In this document: positions 8,676 through 17,092 of the stretch, piece by piece
Position numbering within the stretch: position 1 is the stretch's first letter
How the letters are laid out: each line of letters opens with the position of its first letter
Origin: Balneola sp.
GTDB lineage: Bacteria; Bacteroidota; Rhodothermia; Balneolales; Balneolaceae
NCBI GenBank assembly: GCA_002694685.1
Contig: NZMW01000001.1
Coordinates: 248,001 to 312,000 of the forward strand
DNA length: 64,000 bases
Direction of reading: 5' to 3'
The notes under the pieces: model-generated
Database searches by the model: none
The model's input: only the letters and a program-made list of their open reading frames with translations
What the model was told of the DNA's origin: nothing
Made by a program: the position numbers and the translations under genes

Positions 8676-9425
8676 ATGAGTTTAACATTAGAAGGAAAAA
8701 CCTGTTTGGTAACCGGAGGAAGTCGGGGTATTGGAAGAGCGATTGCTCTCAAACTGGCCGATTTTGGTGCTGATGTTACGATCACTTATGCTCGTTCTGC
8801 TGATGCTGCAGAAGAAGTAAAGGCAGAGATTGAAGGAAAAGGTAGAAAATGTAAGGCTTTGCAAGCTGATGCCGTAAATTACGAGCGAGCCGAAGAAGTC
8901 ATCAATGAAATTGTTGTGGACTGGGGTAAACTTGATGTTATTGTAAACAACGCAGGCATCACTAAAGATAACCTGATTCTTCGCATGAGTGAAGAACAGT
9001 GGGATGATGTAATCACCACAAACCTTAAAAGTATTTTTAATTATTCGAAAGCAGCCGCTAAACCTATGATGAGGAACCGTGGTGGTTCTATTATCAATAT
9101 TGGCTCTGTTGTAGGAATTTCAGGAAATGCAGGCCAAAGTAATTATTCGGCATCTAAAGCTGGAATTATTGGGTTCACTAAATCCTACGCAAAAGAATTA
9201 GCATCAAGAAATATTCGTGCAAATGTTATTGCTCCGGGATATATTCTCACCGATATGACTGGTGAGCTTGATGAGAAAGTATTAGACGGAATTAAAGCAG
9301 AAACGCCACTGGGAAGAGCAGGAGAGGCCGATGAAGTTGCTGACGCTGTAGTCTTTCTTTCATCCGATATGAGTTCATACATTACAGGTGAAGTTATACG
9401 GGTTGATGGCGGTATGGCAATGTAA
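8676..9425 (+). CDS. fabG: 3-oxoacyl-ACP reductase
   Basis: NADPH-dependent short-chain reductase of 249 residues that reduces 3-oxoacyl-ACP. The TGGSRGIG cofactor loop is at 13-20, NNAG at 91-94, and the catalytic residues are N116, S144, Y157 and K161 (YSASK). The C-terminal GEVIRVDGGMAM ending is the standard FabG tail. It is followed by a 93-bp gap before acpP, the largest inside this cluster, where an extra promoter or processing site for highly expressed acpP is plausible. Confidence 0.96.
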   Translation: MSLTLEGKTCLVTGGSRGIGRAIALKLADFGADVTITYARSADAAEEVKAEIEGKGRKCKALQADAVNYERAEEVINEIVVDWGKLDVIVNNAGITKDNLILRMSEEQWDDVITTNLKSIFNYSKAAAKPMMRNRGGSIINIGSVVGISGNAGQSNYSASKAGIIGFTKSYAKELASRNIRANVIAPGYILTDMTGELDEKVLDGIKAETPLGRAGEADEVADAVVFLSSDMSSYITGEVIRVDGGMAM

Positions 9426-9518
9426 TTGTTGTTATTGCAGATTCTGAAATGAATTTATATGTTCACAACACCTATTTAAAAATTATAATTACCAACAAAC
9501 ACTGAAAAAGGACACAAA

Positions 9519-9758
9519 ATGTCACAAGACGTAGAATCAAAAGTAAAAGCTATCATTGTAGATAAACTTGGTGTAGACGAATCAGAAGTAGCAGGTGATG
9601 CTAACTTCACAAACGATCTTGGAGCTGATTCTCTGGATACAGTTGAATTGATCATGGAATTCGAAAAAGAATTCGATCTTAGCATTCCTGACGAAGATGC
9701 AGAAAACATCGCTACTGTAGGAGATGCAGTTACCTATCTTTCAGGTAAATTATCTTAA
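9519..9758 (+). CDS. acpP: Acyl carrier protein
   Basis: Small acidic carrier of 79 residues that holds growing acyl chains on a phosphopantetheine arm attached to S38 in the [17 protein letters not shown] helix-II motif. An AAGGA at 9508-9512, 6 bp from the ATG, is a clear ribosome-binding site, one of the better ones in the window, fitting the high expression expected for ACP. Confidence 0.98.
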   Translation: MSQDVESKVKAIIVDKLGVDESEVAGDANFTNDLGADSLDTVELIMEFEKEFDLSIPDEDAENIATVGDAVTYLSGKLS

Positions 9759-9784
9759 TTAATACTTACTTATAAAAATTACCT

Positions 9785-11029
9785 ATGAGCACTCGGAGAG
9801 TTGTTGTTACGGGTATCGGTGCTTTTACCCCAATTGGTAAAAGTGCGCCAGATTTCTGGAACGGTTTAGTTTCAGGAAAAAGCGGAGTTCGCAATGTCGA
9901 ACACTTCGATACGACCGACTTCGCCACAAAATTTGCTGCTCAGATTGAGGACTACGATCCATCTGAATACTTTGACCGTAAAGAAGCCCGAAGAATGGAT
10001 AAGGTTGCACATTATGCCCTTATTGCTTCGGGTGAAGCGATTGAAGACAGTAAACTTGATCTGGATAAAATCAATAAAGACGATGTTGCTGTCTTGGTTG
10101 GAACCGGTATAGGTGGGATGGAGACATTCTACGATCAATCGGTATCATTTCATCAGCATGGACCAAGAGGGGTTTCACCTTTCTTCATTCCTATGCTGAT
10201 TCCTGATATTGTATCCGGTCAAATCTCTATCCGTTATGGATTCAGAGGACCTAACTACTGCGCAGTTTCCGCTTGTGCAACAGGCTCACATAATATTGGT
10301 TTGGCTTACGATACTATTCGTTACGGTCAGGCTGATTATGCTGTAGCCGGTGGTACTGAGGCTCCTGTTACCAGAATTGGTATTTCAGGATTCAACAGTA
10401 TGAAGGCGATGTCAACTCGGAATGATTCCCCTGAAACCGCATCAAGACCGTTTGATAAAAACCGGGATGGATTTGTTTTAGGTGAAGGCGCAGGAATATT
10501 TCTTCTTGAAAGCCTTGATTCCGCTTTAGACCGTGGCGCTCGTATTTATGGTGAAATTAAAGGATATGGCTTTTCAGCTGATGCTTACCATATTACAGCA
10601 CCTGACCCGAAAGGAGAAGGCGTAATTTTAGCTATGACCAAAGCTTTGAAGGCTGCCGGTATTAAGCCGGAAGATGTTGATCATATCAACATGCACGGTA
10701 CTTCAACGCCGCTGGGTGATATTGCTGAAACCAACACCATTAAGAAAGTATTTGGAGATCATGCTAAAAAGATCAATTTGAATTCAACTAAGAGTATGCA
10801 CGGTCATACACTTGGTGCTGCCGGGGCCATTGAGTCCATCGCAGCTTTGCTTTCAATTTATCATGGAATGATACCTCCAACCATTAACATCGAAGATCAA
10901 GATCCCGAGTGTGATTTAAATTACACGGCAAACGAGGCTGTTGTTCGCGATGTAGAATATGCATTAAATAATGCATTCGGTTTTGGTGGCCATAATTCAA
11001 CCTTAGTATTGAAAAAGTACAAGGACTAA
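9785..11029 (+). CDS. fabF: Beta-ketoacyl-ACP synthase II
   Basis: Elongating condensing enzyme of type II fatty acid synthesis, 414 residues. The Cys-His-His set is C164 in SACATGSHN, H304 in NMHGTSTPLGD and H341 in KSMHGHTLGAAGA, with conserved K336. The order acpP-fabF-rnc is conserved in many bacteria. It ends 4 bp before rnc. Confidence 0.96.
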   Translation: MSTRRVVVTGIGAFTPIGKSAPDFWNGLVSGKSGVRNVEHFDTTDFATKFAAQIEDYDPSEYFDRKEARRMDKVAHYALIASGEAIEDSKLDLDKINKDDVAVLVGTGIGGMETFYDQSVSFHQHGPRGVSPFFIPMLIPDIVSGQISIRYGFRGPNYCAVSACATGSHNIGLAYDTIRYGQADYAVAGGTEAPVTRIGISGFNSMKAMSTRNDSPETASRPFDKNRDGFVLGEGAGIFLLESLDSALDRGARIYGEIKGYGFSADAYHITAPDPKGEGVILAMTKALKAAGIKPEDVDHINMHGTSTPLGDIAETNTIKKVFGDHAKKINLNSTKSMHGHTLGAAGAIESIAALLSIYHGMIPPTINIEDQDPECDLNYTANEAVVRDVEYALNNAFGFGGHNSTLVLKKYKD

Positions 11030-11033
11030 TTAT

Positions 11034-11780
11034 ATGGCCGATTGGTTCAGGTCTCTTTTTACTAAAAAGAAAGAATCAGCACTTGAGCCTGAACTTAAAG
11101 ATCGAATAGAGAAATTAGAAAGGATCGTTGGTTTTGAAATCGACGATCCTTCTCTTTTTCTAAAAGCTTTACGTCACCGCTCTACGCTTTCCCAAGAGCA
11201 GTATGAAACCTATGATTCTTATGAAAGGTTGGAGTTTCTCGGAGATGCTGTACTAGATTTGATAGCAGCTGAAATTCTATTCAATCAATATCCCGAAAAA
11301 GACGAAGGTTTCTTAACAAAGGTAAGAGCTAAGTTGGTTCGTGGAGAAACACTCTCCGACTTTTCAAGAAAGTTAGGTATTTCAGATCTTATGGAATTGG
11401 GAGAGAGAAATAGTGCAACAAAGGTTTCCAAAAGTATACTTGCTGATGCCTTCGAGTCGATTATCGCAGCTATCTATATTACCAAAGGCTATGACGATGC
11501 TTATCAGTTCGTTGATCGGGTTATAAAAGAGAATCTGGTAATTACAGAGCTTATCAATACTGTAGATAACTATAAGAGCGCTTTGCTTGAATATGCCCAA
11601 GCAGAAAAAATGTCTATCCCAAGGTATGAGCTGATAAAAGAAAGTGGTCCTGGGCATAACCGCACATTTGAAGTTGAAGTACTCATCGGAGACGAACAAC
11701 TTGGAACGGGAATCGGGAAGAGTAAGAAAAAAGCTGAACAGAAGGCTGCCAAAGAAGCTCTTAAAATAATTGAGAGCTGA
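11034..11780 (+). CDS. rnc: Ribonuclease III
   Basis: Double-strand-specific endoribonuclease that processes rRNA precursors and structured mRNAs. The catalytic domain carries the signature ERLEFLGDAVLDL (64-76, metal ligands E67 and D71) and a second acidic block, LADAFESIIAAIY. A double-stranded RNA-binding domain follows from about residue 175, with the terminal KKKAEQKAAKEAL helix. The 248-residue length is normal, with a short Lys-rich N-terminal extension. It closes the fatty-acid operon. Confidence 0.95.
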   Translation: MADWFRSLFTKKKESALEPELKDRIEKLERIVGFEIDDPSLFLKALRHRSTLSQEQYETYDSYERLEFLGDAVLDLIAAEILFNQYPEKDEGFLTKVRAKLVRGETLSDFSRKLGISDLMELGERNSATKVSKSILADAFESIIAAIYITKGYDDAYQFVDRVIKENLVITELINTVDNYKSALLEYAQAEKMSIPRYELIKESGPGHNRTFEVEVLIGDEQLGTGIGKSKKKAEQKAAKEALKIIES

Positions 11781-11903
11781 GTACATTTACAGGATATTTG
11801 TAAAACCTTCCGATAATAATTCACCATTCTAAAACTTGTTTTTTGACGGATTAAGCCCGATTCTTAGCCCGTTCACCTCAGGCAGATTCAAACAAATTAA
11901 TTC

Positions 11904-13286
11904 ATGTTCGTTCAACTCATAAAACCGGAATTCGAAGAGCTTATCGCTTCCAAAGACTGGGTTACTTTGAAGGAAGTGTTGAACGACGTTCCTGCCGTAG
12001 ATATCGCTGATCTTCTGCTCGAACTCGACGGAAATATTGCTGTCGTAGTTTTTCGATTACTGAAAAAGCCCGTTGCTGCCGACGTATTCGCTGAGATGCC
12101 TTCATCTAAAGGAATTGAGCTGCTTGAGCTTTTCAATAAACAGCAGCTTAGTGACGTAATGAGCAACTTGGAGCCTGATGAGCAGGTTTCTATTCTTGAG
12201 GAGTTACCGGGTCACCTTACCCAAAGGGTGATGAACTCCATCGAAAGGGAAGATCAGAAGCAGCTTAAGAAACTCCTGGGCTATCCGGATGAAAGCGTTG
12301 GACGTTTGATGACTCCTCGTTATGTGAGGATCAAGTCTGATTGGACCATTAAACGAAGCATGAAGCACATCCGTAAGTATGGGGAAACAGCGGAGACTAT
12401 CAACGTTATTTATGTAGTTGACGATCAGGAACACTTGATTGATGATTTAAGAATTACCCATCTTATTTTAGCTGATCAGGAAGAACTGGTAGAATCCTTA
12501 ATGGACCGTTCTTTTGAAGCTCTTTCCGTATATGATGATCAGGAAGAGGCGGTTAGAATGCTAGCAAAGTATGATAGAGTAGCACTTCCGGTTATTGACT
12601 CAGATGGCGTGATTGTGGGTATCGTTACAGCTGATGATATTATTGATGTAGCCGAAGAGGAAACCACTGAGGATATGCAGAAAATGGCCGGTATGGATGC
12701 TCTGGATGACTATTATTCTCAAACATCTGTTTCTGGCATGGTGAAAAAAAGGGTTCGCTGGTTGATTGTATTATTTATTGGTCAGATGTTTACCGTGACG
12801 GCTATGAGCACTTATCAGTCAGTTATTGCCGGTGCTGTTTTACTTTCATTATTTATTCCAATGATTATCTCCAGTGGAGGTAACTCCGGTTCTCAGGCTG
12901 CAACATTGATTATCCGGGCGCTTGCAACGGATGATATTAGTGCATCTGACTGGAGGAAAATCTTGAGGCGGGAGCTGTTGTCAGGATTAATGCTAGGAGC
13001 TATGATTGGAGTTCTGGGTGTAATTATGACCCTCACTTGGGGAACTCTTCAAGGAGAAGTATTCGATAGGGGTTTGATACTTACTGCTGCTACCATTGGC
13101 CTCAGTTTGTTAGGGGTGATATTATTTGGAAATCTGACGGGCTCAATGCTTCCTTTTATTCTTACGAAATTCAAACTTGATCCGGCAGTAACTTCTGCAC
13201 CATTTGTAGCAACTTTGGTAGATGTTACCGGAATAATCATTTACTTTAGTCTTGCAATTTTACTGTTAAAAGGAACATTATTATAA
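11904..13286 (+). CDS. mgtE: MgtE family magnesium transporter
   Basis: Mg2+ channel/transporter of 460 residues in the inner membrane. The order is the acidic alpha-helical MgtE N domain (about 1-125), a CBS pair (about 130-260, including VALPVIDSDGVIVGIVTADD) that senses Mg2+, then about five membrane helices from residue 283. SGGNSGSQAATLIIRALA and the last-helix block with VDVTGII are hallmarks; the Asp in the latter corresponds to the pore selectivity Asp of Thermus MgtE. The 123-bp leader is too short and unstructured for me to call an Mg riboswitch. Confidence 0.95.
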   Translation: MFVQLIKPEFEELIASKDWVTLKEVLNDVPAVDIADLLLELDGNIAVVVFRLLKKPVAADVFAEMPSSKGIELLELFNKQQLSDVMSNLEPDEQVSILEELPGHLTQRVMNSIEREDQKQLKKLLGYPDESVGRLMTPRYVRIKSDWTIKRSMKHIRKYGETAETINVIYVVDDQEHLIDDLRITHLILADQEELVESLMDRSFEALSVYDDQEEAVRMLAKYDRVALPVIDSDGVIVGIVTADDIIDVAEEETTEDMQKMAGMDALDDYYSQTSVSGMVKKRVRWLIVLFIGQMFTVTAMSTYQSVIAGAVLLSLFIPMIISSGGNSGSQAATLIIRALATDDISASDWRKILRRELLSGLMLGAMIGVLGVIMTLTWGTLQGEVFDRGLILTAATIGLSLLGVILFGNLTGSMLPFILTKFKLDPAVTSAPFVATLVDVTGIIIYFSLAILLLKGTLL

Positions 13287-13304
13287 CGTTCAAAAACCAC
13301 TTCC

Positions 13305-14153
13305 ATGAAAGCATATCATGATCTTGTAAAAAGTGTATTAGAAAACGGAGTTCGTAAAGAAAACAGAACCGGCACTGATACTATTTCTAATTTCGCTGAA
13401 TTTTATAAGGTAGATTTATCCGAAGGATTTCCTCTGCTTACTACCAAGAAAGTCTATTTCCGTTCTGTAATTTTGGAAATGCTTTGGTATCTGAGGGGAG
13501 AGGACCATATTCGTTGGTTACGGGATGAAAATGATTGCCATATTTGGGATGCCTGGGCTGATGAAGACGGACATGTTGGCCCAATCTATCCGGTTCTTTG
13601 GCGAAGATTCCCTTATTTCGAAAAAGAAGAGATACGTTTTGAAGGAACCGGTTCAGCATTAAATAAAGAAGTTTGGGTGCAGAAAGAGTTCGATCAGGTC
13701 CAACGGGCAATTGATATGCTAAAAGATAATCCAAACAGCCGAAGAATTGTTGTGAGTGCGTGGCACCCGGGATTATTGGATGAAATGGGATTACCGCCTT
13801 GCCATCTGATGTATATATTTAATGTAGCTGATGGTAAACTGAACTGTCATTTAACTCAGCGTTCCGGCGATATAGCGCTAGGGATTCCATTTAACCTGGC
13901 TTGTTACTCAGCTTTAACAATGGCTATAGCGCAAGAAGTAGGCTTAGAGCCTGGGACTTTCGCACATTCTATAGTGGATGCTCATATTTATGTAAATCAC
14001 GTAGATGGTCTCAAAGAGCAGTTAAAGAGAAAGCCAAGGGAACTCCCGACTCTTAAAATAGCCAGCAAACCAGTTGATGAACTTACCTTTGATGACTTCA
14101 CCCTTGAAAACTACGATCCTGACCCGGTGATCAAATTTGAGGTAGCGGTATGA
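13305..14153 (+). CDS. thyA: Thymidylate synthase
   Basis: Methylates dUMP to dTMP with methylene-tetrahydrofolate. The nucleophile is C166 in LPPCHLMYIF. R21 in RTGTDT and the block QRSGDIALGIPFNLA bind phosphate and folate. At 282 residues it is longer than E. coli ThyA (264); the extra length is an insertion at about 103-130 after GPIYPVLWRRF, of the kind seen in Lactobacillus-type enzymes. The stop overlaps the folA start as ATGA (14150-14153), coupling the enzyme to the reductase that regenerates its cofactor. Confidence 0.96.
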   Translation: MKAYHDLVKSVLENGVRKENRTGTDTISNFAEFYKVDLSEGFPLLTTKKVYFRSVILEMLWYLRGEDHIRWLRDENDCHIWDAWADEDGHVGPIYPVLWRRFPYFEKEEIRFEGTGSALNKEVWVQKEFDQVQRAIDMLKDNPNSRRIVVSAWHPGLLDEMGLPPCHLMYIFNVADGKLNCHLTQRSGDIALGIPFNLACYSALTMAIAQEVGLEPGTFAHSIVDAHIYVNHVDGLKEQLKRKPRELPTLKIASKPVDELTFDDFTLENYDPDPVIKFEVAV

Positions 14154-14617
14154 CTATCACTCTTGTTGCAGCACATGACCCTAATCTAGTTATTGGAAAG
14201 GATGGTGGATTACCATGGCGCTATCCTGAAGACTTAAAGCATTTCAAAAGAACAACTATTGACGGCACCATCATAATGGGAAGGGGTGTTTTTGAAGAGC
14301 TTAATGAAATTCCACTACCCGGCAGAAAAAATATAGTTCTTTCAACTACCCAAACATACCCCAATGTAGAAACGCACACCTCATTAGAGGAGGCATTAAA
14401 ATCCTCTAATCAGGATGAGGTTTTCATAATTGGTGGAGGTGTTTTATACAGAGAGGCCATTGAAATAGCTGACAAACTCATTATTACTGAAGTGCATAAA
14501 GAGTACGAGGGAGATACTTATTTTCCTGAATATAGGGCTAATGTAGGTACGGTTTGGGAAGAGGTTTCAAGAGAAGATCACGATGATTTATCGTTTGTCA
14601 CTTATAAGCGAAGTTAA
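14150..14617 (+). CDS. folA: Dihydrofolate reductase
   Basis: Reduces dihydrofolate to tetrahydrofolate with NADPH. The 155-residue protein shows VIGKDGGLPWRYPEDLKHF with the active-site acid after PWRYPE, the cofactor motif IIMGRGVFEE and the FIIGGGVLY nucleotide-binding turn. It overlaps thyA by 4 bp, the common thyA-folA arrangement, in which the reductase recycles the dihydrofolate made by ThyA. Confidence 0.95.
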   Translation: MTITLVAAHDPNLVIGKDGGLPWRYPEDLKHFKRTTIDGTIIMGRGVFEELNEIPLPGRKNIVLSTTQTYPNVETHTSLEEALKSSNQDEVFIIGGGVLYREAIEIADKLIITEVHKEYEGDTYFPEYRANVGTVWEEVSREDHDDLSFVTYKRS

Positions 14618-14722
14618 TCAGTTTACAATAATTAATTAGTAAAGATTAACCTGTATTCTCTGAGGCTTTTAATAATTTTGGATGGTTCAATAGAGAGACA
14701 ATGCCATCATCTATAATTAATT

Positions 14723-15181
14723 ATGGGCCAACTCTTAAAAAACATATCTGTAAAAAATTCTACCAAAGTTCTAAGAGCTCTTATTGTTGATGACTTGAAA
14801 ATCAATAGAAGCTTAGCTAGAATAATGCTTGAGAGAAATAATTTCGAGATAGTGGAAGCAGAGAATGGTCAGCAGGCATTAGATCACTTCAACTTTGAAG
14901 ATCTGGATGTAGTTTTAATGGATATCTGTATGCCCGTTATGGATGGTATTGAAGCAATGACCAAGATCCGGGAATTGACTAAGAAGGAGAGTAAAATTCC
15001 GATTATAGCTTTTACATCTGGAGAACATGGCAATTCAAAATCCGATCTAATGAAGAAAGGATTCTCTGAGTACATCAAAAAGCCTTTTAAAGAAGAAGAT
15101 CTTTTTGATAAAATCTCCAAGTTTCTACCCCTTAAAAAATCGTTAGAGACACAAAACATCTCCAGCAACCCAGCTGTTTAG
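14723..15181 (+). CDS. Stand-alone response regulator receiver domain
   Basis: A 152-residue protein that is essentially one CheY-like domain with a short N-terminal tail and a 25-residue C-terminal tail. The acidic pair is D23/D24, the phospho-acceptor is D67 in LMDICMPVMDG, T98 lies in AFTSG and K120 in KKPF. No output domain follows, so it acts by protein contact or in a phosphorelay. No kinase is adjacent. Possible partners in the window are the Hpt protein at 41 kb and the HisKA_2 kinases at 55-59 kb, but nothing in the sequence proves this. It overlaps the convergent HD gene by 4 bp. Confidence 0.9.
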   Translation: MGQLLKNISVKNSTKVLRALIVDDLKINRSLARIMLERNNFEIVEAENGQQALDHFNFEDLDVVLMDICMPVMDGIEAMTKIRELTKKESKIPIIAFTSGEHGNSKSDLMKKGFSEYIKKPFKEEDLFDKISKFLPLKKSLETQNISSNPAV

Positions 15182-16428
15182 ATCTCAATCTCTTTTAAGT
15201 GAACACAGTAATGTTTCACAACAGGTTCCGTTAAAGCAATAATATTCTTTGTTTCTGCAGCTTTAGAGAACTCAATCGCCTTGTTATCCTCTAAAATCCA
15301 GATGCTTTCGTTTTTATACTTATAGGCTTCTGAGTAGCTTTGCTCAAAGCAAATGTAATGATCGAGAATAGCATCATCTTCGGGAAGTCTTAGCTTTCTT
15401 AATGCTTTTGTTGTCTTTTGTTTAATCTCGTTTTTATGAGCCTGAGTTGGTTTTTTGTCCATGAAGGTTGTGCGAAAAAGATCCCGATTCAGAAATCTAT
15501 GGCACAGATTTGCAAGAACTTTATCCTCTGATTTGGCCCATAGTTTAATGCTCAGATAGACATCATGATCATCCATTTCAGCATAGCGATCTATCATTTT
15601 TTTTGAAATGCGCTTCTTCGAGGAGGGACTTTCGGTTAAAAAATACTGCAAAGCCGGGGAGGCAAAGTTAAGCTCTTTCCCATCCTGAATGAGCTGATGG
15701 ACTCTCCTAAAAATACTTCGCAATAAAAAATCAGCACTCAGTACGGTTTTGTGTTGATAGACCTGCATATACATTAACCGGCGGGCAATGATATAGTTCT
15801 CAACAGCGTAAATTCCCTTTTTCTCAATAACAATGTTTCCTTTGAAAACCCGCATGGTTTTGAGAATACGGTTAATGCCTACCGTTCCTTCTGAAACACC
15901 GGTAAAGAAGCTATCTCTTCGTAAATAGTCGAGGCGATCCAAGTCCAGCTGAGAAGAAATAAGCTGATGCAGAAATTTCTTTTTGTACTGATTGGTAAAG
16001 ATGGCGATTGCTGTGTCTAAGGCCCCATCAAACTCTTTGTTAAGCTCCTTCATGATTGCCAGACTCATCATCTCATGATTAAAATCTGAAATCAATGAGT
16101 GTTCAAGAGTATGAGAAAGGGGGCCGTGGCCAACGTCATGAAGTAAAATTGCTATCAGCGTGGCTTCGTATTCGGGTTGACTGATGGTAGTGTCTTTCTC
16201 CCGAAGGTTATTTAAAACTCTTTGTCCTAATTCTAAAGCTCCGAGAGCGTGAGAAAAGCGGGAATGTTCAGCAGCCGGAAAAACCAAGTACCCAAGCCCA
16301 AGTTGACGGATTCGTCTCAATCGCTGAACATAGGGATGATCTATTAAACGAAGGATAATTCCTTTAGGAACCGTTATGAAACCATGAATGGGATCATTGA
16401 AAATTTTGTACCGGGTGCTTTTGTCCAT
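15178..16428 (-). CDS. HD-domain phosphohydrolase (dNTPase/SAMHD1-like)
   Basis: A 416-residue HD-superfamily hydrolase. The start YKIFNDPIHGFITVP, then EHSRFSHALGA (H60) and the HD motif LLHDVGHGPLSHTLEH (H97, D98, H101), are typical of the dGTPase/SAMHD1-like group (COG1078), and FTVP/YVQRLRRIRQLG precedes them as in that family. The C-terminal half is alpha-helical and basic. Members cleave dNTPs to deoxynucleosides and triphosphate, but the substrate of this branch is rarely tested. It may counterbalance dNTP pools next to thyA/folA; that link is inference. Confidence 0.85.
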   Translation of the reverse strand: MDKSTRYKIFNDPIHGFITVPKGIILRLIDHPYVQRLRRIRQLGLGYLVFPAAEHSRFSHALGALELGQRVLNNLREKDTTISQPEYEATLIAILLHDVGHGPLSHTLEHSLISDFNHEMMSLAIMKELNKEFDGALDTAIAIFTNQYKKKFLHQLISSQLDLDRLDYLRRDSFFTGVSEGTVGINRILKTMRVFKGNIVIEKKGIYAVENYIIARRLMYMQVYQHKTVLSADFLLRSIFRRVHQLIQDGKELNFASPALQYFLTESPSSKKRISKKMIDRYAEMDDHDVYLSIKLWAKSEDKVLANLCHRFLNRDLFRTTFMDKKPTQAHKNEIKQKTTKALRKLRLPEDDAILDHYICFEQSYSEAYKYKNESIWILEDNKAIEFSKAAETKNIIALTEPVVKHYCVHLKEIEI

Positions 16429-16509
16429 GTGTTGTACTGGTAATTTTATTTGAACCGGTTGAAGATATTAAAAAATGGGTGATATAGTGATTTGTTGAAT
16501 TAGAACTTC

Positions 16510-16565
16510 CATATCACCATATCACCGAACCACCATATCAGCCAACCATCATATCATCCAAATTC
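16510..16565. repeat. Tandem 8-bp repeat array (catatcac-like units)
   Basis: Seven consecutive 8-bp blocks can be read without a gap: catatcac, catatcac, cgaaccac, catatcag, ccaaccat, catatcat, ccaaattc. From the second block on they alternate between a CATATCA-N type and a C-N-AA-CCA-N type, giving a 16-bp higher-order unit. The array lies between the HD gene and the thioesterase and covers the last nine codons of the thioesterase. A related variant (gggtgatatagtgattt) occurs on the same strand just upstream, at about 16478-16494, in inverted sense. Confidence 0.75.
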
Positions 16566-16969
16566 TGAATATCAGGCAGTCGGGTAGGGCGCTGTTTTTT
16601 CATATCAAACCAAACGCCCTTCGTTTCTCCTATACAAACAAGGTCTTTCGATTCTTTATCATAAATGCCCTGAATTGCTGTAATACTTGTATTACCGAGC
16701 TCTTTTATGCCGGTTCCGATCATAATGGTTGCAGGAAATTTAATCTGCTTTAAATACTCGATGGTACATTTAACCAGAACAAAAGTCTTGCCTTCTGAAA
16801 ACTCACTTTGCATCTGACCTACTTCACCCAAAAACTGAATTCGGGCTTCTTCAAGGTAGGTATTGAATAATGCATTATTAACGTGATTAAGAGGATCTAA
16901 ATCACGAAAGCGAACCGGCATTTCTTTCCAGTGGTAGAATGTATCGGTGTTGTACTCAGGTCTAAACAT
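16538..16969 (-). CDS. Acyl-CoA thioesterase, 4HBT hot-dog family
   Basis: A small hot-dog protein of 143 residues. The motif FRDLDPLNHVNNALFNTYLE contains the catalytic Asp and the His-containing turn of 4-hydroxybenzoyl-CoA/YbgC-type thioesterases. The frame extends upstream to a TTG at 17017, but the added residues (MSFRCKPCIFQ...) resemble no thioesterase N-terminus; ATG at 16969 (MFRPEYNTD) is preferred. The substrate is unknown. The C-terminal codons (DDMMVG and stop) are made of the 8-bp repeat array, so the tail length may vary between strains. Confidence 0.82.
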   Translation of the reverse strand: MFRPEYNTDTFYHWKEMPVRFRDLDPLNHVNNALFNTYLEEARIQFLGEVGQMQSEFSEGKTFVLVKCTIEYLKQIKFPATIMIGTGIKELGNTSITAIQGIYDKESKDLVCIGETKGVWFDMKKQRPTRLPDIQNLDDMMVG

Positions 16970-17092
16970 GGTGTAACTTTTTGATTGGAAGATGCAGGGC
17001 TTACAGCGAAATGACAAGTTTTAAAGGCTTATTCTGGAACCTATATTTATTATATTCTAGCCGATTAAATTCAAACCAAATTATTTACACGA

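Noticed and set aside
11382-11786. A 134-codon minus-strand frame inside rnc
   Set aside because: Fully overlapped by rnc, whose domains are clear; the product is low-complexity and hydrophobic without a known motif.
11781-11903. Possible Mg riboswitch before mgtE
   Set aside because: Only 123 bp between rnc and mgtE, and no helices or terminator pair that I can align to an M-box or mgtA-type leader.
16510-16565. Phased short repeats that could suggest a CRISPR array
   Set aside because: Units are 8 bp with no spacers of constant length and no cas gene nearby.
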